A stretch of 64,000 nt of DNA from Aequorivita soesokkakensis (GTDB lineage Bacteria > Bacteroidota > Bacteroidia > Flavobacteriales > Flavobacteriaceae): positions 26,400 to 90,399 of the forward strand of contig NZ_LXIE01000008.1 in assembly GCF_001641085.1 (NCBI RefSeq), read 5' to 3'. The translations under genes were made by a program, and so were the position numbers. Shown here piece by piece: positions 58,766-64,000 of this stretch. Numbering within the stretch: the first letter of the stretch is position 1; every line of letters begins with the position of its first letter. Under the pieces are notes generated by a model. It was not told where the DNA came from and made no database searches. It saw only the letters and a list, made by a program, of their open reading frames with translations.

Positions 58766-58889
58766 AAATCCCAATAATGAAATCCCAAATTCCAATTAAA
58801 AAGTAAATCCTAATAAATCAATATCGAAAATGTTTGCTTTAAAATTTCCAATCTGAGATTTATTTGGGATTTGGTTTTTGAAATTTGGG
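58766..58889. repeat. Heptamer arrays in inverted orientation between hutI and the lyase gene
   Basis: Left side, in register from 58766: AAATCCC, AATAATG, AAATCCC, AAATTCC, AATTAAA. Right side, in register from 58862: ATTTGGG, ATTTGGT, TTTTGAA, ATTTGGG. The right unit is near the complement of the left (CCCAAAT), so the divergent promoter region can form a long, imperfect hairpin. It is intergenic throughout. Confidence 0.75.
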
Positions 58890-58940
58890 ATTTTCTTCCC
58901 AGTTATTTATACCTTTAAGCACCTTGAAAAATTTTATTTA

Positions 58941-60107
58941 ATGAAATCAAAAAATATAGGAATTAACACCATCTGTACACACATTGGCGAAGTAGAGGAC
59001 AAGCAATTTAAAGGGGCTGTTTCGCCTTTGTATATGTCTAGTAGCTACGCTTATGAAGATGTTGATGTAAAGCGCTATCCGCGTTATTTCAATACGCCAA
59101 ACCAAGAGGCGCTTTGTAAAAAAATAGCAATGCTTGAAAAAAGTGAAGCCGGACTTATCTTCGGAAGTGGAATGGCGGCCGTGAGCACCACGATGCTAGC
59201 GTTTTTGCATAAAGGTGATCACGTAGTACTTCCGCAGACTTTGTATGGTGGAACCTATAATTTCGTGGTTGAAGAGTTTCATAAATTCGGAATAGAATAT
59301 TCTTTTGCCGAAGGTTTTTCTGAAGCTGATTTTTCTGAAAAAATTCAGAAGAATACCAAGGTTATCTTTGTTGAAACACCTTCAAATCCGTTGATGCGAA
59401 TCACGGATTTGGAAATGATTTCGCGCATAGCAAAACAACGAGGCATTGTAACGATGATAGACAATACCTTTGCTTCCCCAGTAAATCAAACCCCGGCCGA
59501 TTTCGGAATAGATATTATGATTCACAGCGCCACAAAATATATGGGTGGGCATAGTGATATTTTGGCGGGAGCGGTGGCCGCAAGTGAAGAACACATTAAA
59601 ATAATCTGGAACCTTGCAAAAAACTTAGGTGGTAGCTTGAGTGATTATACAGTTTGGCTGTTGGAGCGCAGCATGAAAACAATGGTTCTTCGCGTTAAAG
59701 CCCAAAACATGAACGCCAAAAAAATGGCGAAATGGCTTGATAAACATCCGTTGGTTGAAAAAGTTTACTATCCAGGCCTAAAAAGCCATCCTGATCACGA
59801 GCTTGCAAAAAAGCAAATGAACGGTTACACAGGGATGCTTTCTTTTGAAATAAATGAATCATTAAATGTTGGAGATTTTTTAAAAGCTTTGAAAATGATA
59901 AAACCATCAATGAGTTTGGCGGGAGTGGAATCTACTATTCTTTCGCCTGCAAAAACTTCGCACGCTTTGCTTTCCGCTGAAGAAAGGAAACGCCAAAACA
60001 TAAGTGATGGTTTGCTTCGTTTTTCAGTGGGAATTGAGGAAACGGAAGATATAATTGCCGATTTGGAAGAGGCTTTTCAAAAAGTTTCAAAAATGGAAAA
60101 AATTTAA
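58941..60107 (+). CDS. Trans-sulfuration PLP enzyme (methionine gamma-lyase/cystathionine synthase-lyase family)
   Basis: 388 residues from ATG at 58941 (MKSKNIGINT); an ATG at 58878 would add 21 unlikely residues. Cys/Met-metabolism fold: PLP Lys K199 in MIHSATKYMGGHSD, the ring-stacking Y102 in LYGGTY, FGSGMAAVSTT, and SLAGVESTILSPAKTSHALL. It cleaves or joins C-S bonds of homocysteine, cystathionine or methionine; the exact reaction is undecided. bshB1 follows 10 bp after it, linking cysteine supply to bacillithiol (inference). Confidence 0.88.
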   Translation: MKSKNIGINTICTHIGEVEDKQFKGAVSPLYMSSSYAYEDVDVKRYPRYFNTPNQEALCKKIAMLEKSEAGLIFGSGMAAVSTTMLAFLHKGDHVVLPQTLYGGTYNFVVEEFHKFGIEYSFAEGFSEADFSEKIQKNTKVIFVETPSNPLMRITDLEMISRIAKQRGIVTMIDNTFASPVNQTPADFGIDIMIHSATKYMGGHSDILAGAVAASEEHIKIIWNLAKNLGGSLSDYTVWLLERSMKTMVLRVKAQNMNAKKMAKWLDKHPLVEKVYYPGLKSHPDHELAKKQMNGYTGMLSFEINESLNVGDFLKALKMIKPSMSLAGVESTILSPAKTSHALLSAEERKRQNISDGLLRFSVGIEETEDIIADLEEAFQKVSKMEKI

Positions 60108-60117
60108 AATAGATTTT

Positions 60118-60834
60118 ATGAAGATTGACATATTAGCCATTGGCGCACACCCAGACGATGTAGAATTGGGATGTTCAGCAACACTGGCGAAGGAAATTGC
60201 AAACGGAAAAAAAGTTGGGATTTTAGACCTTACAAGAGGCGAACTCGGAACCCGAGGCACAGCTGAAATACGCGATGAAGAAGCTGCAAATGCGGCAGAA
60301 ATTTTAGGCGTAAAGTTTCGGCATAATCTTGAATTCTCCGATGGTTTTTTGGTAAATAACGCTGCATCCCAATTGGAAATAATTAAAATCATTAGAAAAT
60401 ACCAACCAGAAATAGTGCTTTGCAACGCTATTGATGACCGCCACATTGACCACGGAAAAGCCAGCAAACTTGCCAGCGATGCTTGTTTTTTAAGTGGTTT
60501 GCAAAAAATTGAAACCATACAGGACGGCAATCATCAAAAAGCTTGGCGACCAAAACACGTTTACCATTATATTCAATGGAAAAATATTGAACCCGATTTT
60601 GTAGTTGATGTAACTGGTTTTTTGGAGAAAAAATTGGAAGTGGTATTTGCATATAAAAGCCAATTCCATCAAAAAGAAGCAGATGAACCAGAAACGCCGA
60701 TTTCTTCAACCAATTTTAGGGATAGTATAACATACAGAGCACAGGATTTGGGCAGGCTTATCGGCACTGAATACGGAGAAGGTTTTACAGTGGAACGCTA
60801 TGCTGCTGTGAATTCAATTTTCGATTTAATTTAA
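60118..60834 (+). CDS. bshB1: Bacillithiol biosynthesis deacetylase BshB1
   Basis: 238 residues from ATG at 60118 (MKIDILAIGAHPDDVELGC); the earlier Met lies inside the lyase gene. PIG-L zinc deacetylase: AHPDDVE holds His and two Asp, DDRHIDHGKAS gives the third ligand. LTRGELGTRGTAEIRDEEA is a typical BshB1 stretch. It removes acetate from GlcNAc-malate for bacillithiol, the low-molecular-weight thiol of many Bacteroidota. bshA and bshC are not in the window. Confidence 0.92.
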   Translation: MKIDILAIGAHPDDVELGCSATLAKEIANGKKVGILDLTRGELGTRGTAEIRDEEAANAAEILGVKFRHNLEFSDGFLVNNAASQLEIIKIIRKYQPEIVLCNAIDDRHIDHGKASKLASDACFLSGLQKIETIQDGNHQKAWRPKHVYHYIQWKNIEPDFVVDVTGFLEKKLEVVFAYKSQFHQKEADEPETPISSTNFRDSITYRAQDLGRLIGTEYGEGFTVERYAAVNSIFDLI

Positions 60835-60851
60835 TTTTCTTCAAAGTTAGT

Positions 60852-60883
60852 ATTGCGCAACCGTTATAATTGATTTATATTTG
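60852..60883 (+). promoter_or_regulatory. Predicted promoter for tRNA-His
   Basis: A -33-like ATTG (60852-60855) and the -7 element TATATTTG (60876-60883, fits TAnnTTTG) are separated by 20 bp, matching the Bacteroidota consensus spacing. It lies about 41 bp upstream of the tRNA's first base. Confidence 0.65.
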
Positions 60884-60923
60884 CGTCCGCTTAGCGAAGT
60901 TGTGTTTTAAAACACAATAAATG

Positions 60924-60997
60924 GTGGTTGTAGCTCAGCTGGTTAGAGCGCTTGATTGTGGTTCAAGAGGTCGCCGGTTCGAAACCGGTCTTCCACC
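60924..60997 (+). tRNA. tRNA-His (GTG anticodon)
   Basis: 74 nt. D-arm GCTCAGCTGGTTAGAGC, anticodon stem CTTGA/TCAAG around TTGTGGT (anticodon GTG), and T-arm GCCGG-TTCGAAA-CCGGT. A G precedes G1 (60923), as expected of histidine tRNA, and can pair with C73 (60997). The acceptor stem pairs positions 1-4 and 7, but 5 and 6 read as U-U on both strands. No CCA is encoded. A terminator follows directly. Confidence 0.9.
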
Positions 60998-61005
60998 CGA
61001 AAATA

Positions 61006-61035
61006 AAAATCCTCCCTTTTTGGGGAGGATTTTTT
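61006..61035 (+). terminator. Rho-independent terminator after tRNA-His
   Basis: AAAATCCTCCC (61006-61016) pairs with GGGAGGATTTT around a T-rich loop, followed by T-run to 61035. Also usable by the minus-strand M28 gene ending at 61065. Confidence 0.9.
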
Positions 61036-61064
61036 CGTTTAAAACACTTCTTTGTTTTTAAATA

Positions 61065-62075
61065 TTATAATTTATCAGCAGTAATTCTTTTATCGCGATT
61101 GGCAATTTCCCAAGCAGTGTAAAAAATTAACTGAGCTCTTTTCGCCATTAAATCATATTCAATTTTATCGGGTGTGTCCGTCATTTTATGGTAATCTTCG
61201 TGAACGCCATTGAAATAGAAAATAATTGGAACATTGTTTTTCGCGAAGTTGTAATGGTCGCTTCTATAGTAAAAACGGTTTGGGTCGTTGGGATCGTCAT
61301 ATTTGTAATCCAATTCCAGTTTTGTGTATTTGTTGTTCACCTCAGTAGAAACGTCCTGCAATTCTTGGCTCAGTTTGTTGCTCCCTATTAAATATATATA
61401 GTTTGGATTTTCCTTTTTGTTAGGGTCAATTCTTCCTATCATATCTATGTTAAGGTCACAAACAGTATTTTCCAATGGGAAGATTGGATTTTCTGTGTAA
61501 TATCTTGAGCCATATAAGCCAATTTCCTCACCTGTAACATGTAAAAATAATATGGAGCGTTTTGGGCCATTCCCGTCTTTCACAGCTTGCTGAAATGCTT
61601 GTGCTATTTCCAAAATTGAAACCGTTCCACTACCATCGTCGTCGGCACCATTAAAAACATTTCCGTCTTTGTCTGTCCCCACATGGTCTAAATGCGCTGA
61701 AATTATTACAATCTCGTCCGGTTTTTCTGAGCCTTTAATAAAGGCCACCACATTTTCCGAGGGCTGAGGGTCTCTTCTGCCACCGAAAAAACTGGCTGGG
61801 ATGTTTTGGTAATAATTATTTTTTTCTATTGGAGATTCTATACCTTCATCCATATAAAAATTACGAAGATACTCTGCAGCCAATCTTTGCCCCTTAGTGC
61901 CGGTCATCCGGCCTTCCATTTCATCGCCTGCGTAAATATAAAGATGCTTTTTAAGGTCTTGGGCTGTTATGGTATTTGCGTAATCAACATTGGTTTTTTT
62001 AATTTCTGAGGTATGTTGTGTGGAATTACACGAAAAAATAAAAGGCGAAAAAAGAAAAAAAAGTATAATTTTCAT
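61065..62075 (-). CDS. M28 family metallopeptidase lipoprotein
   Basis: 336 residues. Lipobox FIFSC (Cys16), then an M28 domain with zinc ligands in ISAHLDHVGTD, NGADDDGSGTVSILEIAQAF and HVTGEEIGLYGSRYYTE, later Asp in CDLNIDMIGRID and His in RSDHYNFAKN. All five metal ligands are in order. It is a membrane-anchored aminopeptidase of the envelope. Unlike the other M28 in this window (14509-15675) it has no T9SS tail, so it stays on a lipid anchor. Confidence 0.92.
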   Translation of the reverse strand: MKIILFFLFSPFIFSCNSTQHTSEIKKTNVDYANTITAQDLKKHLYIYAGDEMEGRMTGTKGQRLAAEYLRNFYMDEGIESPIEKNNYYQNIPASFFGGRRDPQPSENVVAFIKGSEKPDEIVIISAHLDHVGTDKDGNVFNGADDDGSGTVSILEIAQAFQQAVKDGNGPKRSILFLHVTGEEIGLYGSRYYTENPIFPLENTVCDLNIDMIGRIDPNKKENPNYIYLIGSNKLSQELQDVSTEVNNKYTKLELDYKYDDPNDPNRFYYRSDHYNFAKNNVPIIFYFNGVHEDYHKMTDTPDKIEYDLMAKRAQLIFYTAWEIANRDKRITADKL

Positions 62076-62093
62076 AGAAATGCTATCGTGTAT

Positions 62094-62426
62094 TTATTCA
62101 AAAGAAATTAGTTCGTAATCCTCAGGAGCCAATCCGCCTTCACCAATTTTTTTATAATTCATGGTATGGGTTTTCACTATTTCATTTCCTTCGCTGTCCT
62201 GTGATTTTATTGTGATCTTAATTAAATAAGTAACTCCCAACGAAGCTTCTCCGGTACTGGTTTCTTTAACTTCAATATTTTCATCGCTGAATTTTGTGCC
62301 TTCCGGAAGTTGTAATTTTTCAACAAGATCTTTTTTGGCAAGTTCGCGAACTACTTCTTCCTGCTTGTTTTCTGTAGAGCAGGAAACGATAAGCAGTGTT
62401 ATTAGTATGTATGCTAGTTTTTTCAT
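62094..62426 (-). CDS. Small putative lipoprotein
   Basis: 110 residues. Lipobox LLIVSC (Cys16) then STENKQEEVVRELAKKDLVE, and a compact beta domain (VTYLIKITIKSQDSEGNEIV). I recognise no named family. It sits 18 bp upstream of the M28 lipoprotein gene on the same strand, so it is likely in the same transcript. The C-terminal GEGGLAPEDYELISFE has a Gly/acidic surface patch. Confidence 0.7.
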   Translation of the reverse strand: MKKLAYILITLLIVSCSTENKQEEVVRELAKKDLVEKLQLPEGTKFSDENIEVKETSTGEASLGVTYLIKITIKSQDSEGNEIVKTHTMNYKKIGEGGLAPEDYELISFE

Positions 62427-62544
62427 AATTAGTTAATTTAAGTTACCGGGTAAAGATAAAATAAGTTAAATGTCTTAATGCAAAAGTTTTGTGAAAATAG
62501 AATTTTTGGACATTCCTTCTGAAAGTTATAGCTAATACAATTGT

Positions 62545-62552
62545 TATATTTG
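62545..62552 (+). promoter_or_regulatory. Predicted -7 element before the MBL-rhodanese gene
   Basis: TATATTTG fits the TAnnTTTG consensus, 16 bp before the start codon. A -33 match at the right spacing is not clear. Confidence 0.5.
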
Positions 62553-62568
62553 CTGAAAATAGAAAACA

Positions 62569-63954
62569 ATGAAGGTTGAACAAATTTATACAGGCTGTTT
62601 ATCACAAGGGGCATATTATATTGAAAGTAATGGCGAAGCTGCTATTATAGATCCTTTACGCGAAACGAAGCCCTATTTGGAACGTGCAAAAAATGACAAT
62701 GCTACCATTAAATATATTTTTGAAACACATTTTCACGCAGATTTTGTGAGTGGGCATTTAACCCTTTCACAGCAAACGGGAGCACCTATTGTTTATGGGC
62801 CGCACGCCAATCCATCTTTTGATGCATTATTGGCAAAGGATGAAGAGGTATATAAATTGGGTGATGTTACTATTACTGCAATTCACACACCCGGTCACAC
62901 CATGGAAAGCACAACATATTTGTTGAAAGATGAAAATGGGAAGGATTATGCAATTTTCAGCGGTGATACCTTGTTTTTAGGAGATGTGGGCCGTCCAGAT
63001 CTTGCACAAAAGTCGAATGAAATTACACAGGAAGATCTTGCGGGAATATTGTTTGACAGCCTTCGCAACAAATTAATGCCTTTGGCGGATGATGTTATTG
63101 TTTATCCAGCCCATGGCGCCGGTTCTGCCTGCGGAAAAAACATGATGAAAGAAACCGTGGATACTTTGGGAAACCAAAAGAAAATGAATTACGCCCTACG
63201 CGCAGATATGACCCGTGATGAGTTCATTAAAGAAGTAACGGATGGTTTGGCTCCACCACCACTTTATTTCCCGATGAACGTAAAAATGAACAGAGAAGGA
63301 TATACTTCTTTCGATGAAGTTATTGCCGAAGGAACAAAACCGTTGGATCCCGAAACCTTTGAACGAATTGCAAATGAAACCGATGCAATTGTACTGGACG
63401 TTCGCAATCAAATCGATTTTATTGACGGTCACATTCCACGTTCTATTTTTATTGGACTTGATGGCGGTTTCGCCCCCTGGGTAGGCGCACTGCTGGCCGA
63501 TGTTGAACAAAAAATACTTTTGGTAGTTTCTCCCGGAAGGGAAGAAGAAGCGGTAACCCGTTTATCGAGAGTTGGGTTTGACAGAACTTTAGGGTATTTA
63601 AGTGGGGGAATTGAATCCTGGAAAAACGCAGGTAAGGAAATTGATACCTTAGAATCGGTTTCTGCGGAAACATTTAAGGAAGAATTGGAAAAGAGCGTTC
63701 CGGTTTTTGATGTCAGAAACGATGGAGAATACAAAGGAGCGCATATTCCAGAGGCAAAACATGCGCCTCTTGGATTTTTAAACGATTATTTAAATGATTT
63801 TCCTGCTAACGAAAAATGCTACATACATTGTGCGGGTGGTTATCGCTCGGTTATCGCTGCTTCCATTTTGAAAAGCCGAGGAATTCATAATGTTGTTGAT
63901 GTTGCTGGAGGTTTTGCGGCAATTAAAACTGCAGGGATTTCTATAGAAGCATAA
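62569..63954 (+). CDS. MBL-fold hydrolase with two rhodanese domains (persulfide dioxygenase-like)
   Basis: 461 residues. An ETHE1-like metallo-beta-lactamase domain (1-250) has ETHFHADFVSGH, HTPGHTMEST, FSGDTLFLGDVGRPDL and YPAHGAGSACGK. Two rhodanese domains follow. The first (about 270-355) has LLVVSPGREEEA where the catalytic Cys would be, so it is likely inactive. The second (about 375-461) has the active CysHis loop YIHCAGGYRSVIA. Such fusions oxidise glutathione/bacillithiol persulfide to sulfite, or move sulfur between thiols. bshB1 nearby makes bacillithiol a plausible cofactor (inference). Confidence 0.93.
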   Translation: MKVEQIYTGCLSQGAYYIESNGEAAIIDPLRETKPYLERAKNDNATIKYIFETHFHADFVSGHLTLSQQTGAPIVYGPHANPSFDALLAKDEEVYKLGDVTITAIHTPGHTMESTTYLLKDENGKDYAIFSGDTLFLGDVGRPDLAQKSNEITQEDLAGILFDSLRNKLMPLADDVIVYPAHGAGSACGKNMMKETVDTLGNQKKMNYALRADMTRDEFIKEVTDGLAPPPLYFPMNVKMNREGYTSFDEVIAEGTKPLDPETFERIANETDAIVLDVRNQIDFIDGHIPRSIFIGLDGGFAPWVGALLADVEQKILLVVSPGREEEAVTRLSRVGFDRTLGYLSGGIESWKNAGKEIDTLESVSAETFKEELEKSVPVFDVRNDGEYKGAHIPEAKHAPLGFLNDYLNDFPANEKCYIHCAGGYRSVIAASILKSRGIHNVVDVAGGFAAIKTAGISIEA

Positions 63955-64000
63955 TTTAAAATAGATATAAAATTGAAAACCCTTGGATTTAAATCCAAGG

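Noticed and set aside
61006..61035. Another copy of the recG element's hairpin end after the tRNA
   Set aside because: The CCTCCC...GGGAGG stem looks alike, but it has flanking A and T runs that make it an ordinary terminator, and no tip or nuclease gene accompanies it.

Overview
This window looks like a chromosomal segment from a marine-type member of the Flavobacteriaceae (Bacteroidota). The evidence is low GC, A-rich translation starts, TAnnTTTG-type promoters, type IX secretion (T9SS) C-terminal tails, many lipoproteins, menaquinone genes, a bacillithiol-type deacetylase and a CAL67264-family membrane protein. I cannot fix the genus from sequence alone. No rRNA, CRISPR array, prophage or complete insertion sequence was seen. 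Most genes are ordinary core genes, and no gene-free stretch exceeds about 300 bases.

Layout. 1-10 kb, minus strand: two tandem DUF368 membrane proteins, a TPR protein, a class III aminotransferase, an OstA-like protein, purA, a Fur-family regulator and a bifunctional RelA/SpoT enzyme. 10-21 kb: an M16 peptidase pair (one active, one lacking the zinc motif), two unknown proteins, a T9SS-secreted M28 peptidase, recG carrying a large in-frame insertion, an M1 aminopeptidase and a patatin. 21-24 kb: lipoprotein, multi-pass membrane protein, histidine kinase and LuxR-type response regulator. 24-36 kb: a membrane-anchored glutamate-synthase-like protein, a UvrD/PcrA helicase, an esterase lipoprotein, a Sua5/YciO protein, an OmpA lipoprotein, a glycosyltransferase, an HsdR_N-domain protein, holA and DoxX. 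36-41 kb: menA, a UPF0173-like hydrolase, menC, a CPBP protease and menE (menaquinone synthesis). 41-48 kb: an Xre/DUF2975 pair, a vWA protein, an acyl-CoA carboxylase, a CAL67264 protein and ettA. 48-56 kb: a T9SS-tailed BNR-repeat lipoprotein, a metallo-hydrolase lipoprotein and a LytTR two-component pair with a propeller sensor. 56-64 kb: hutG/hutI (histidine breakdown), a trans-sulfuration lyase, bshB1, tRNA-His, an M28 lipoprotein and an MBL-rhodanese sulfur enzyme.

The most unusual item is in recG. Between helicase motif II (DEQH) and motif III (TATP) lies about 433 bp (16590-17022). It encodes a DUF559/Vsr-like nuclease domain in frame, with no intein splice residues, and is bounded by two GC-rich subterminal hairpins in inverted orientation. 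It looks like a small nuclease-coding mobile element that spreads by entering reading frames without breaking them.

A second unexplained pattern is a set of intergenic arrays of short tandem units, mostly exactly 7 bp, with a different unit sequence at each site. In two places an array is paired with a downstream array that reads as its approximate reverse complement.
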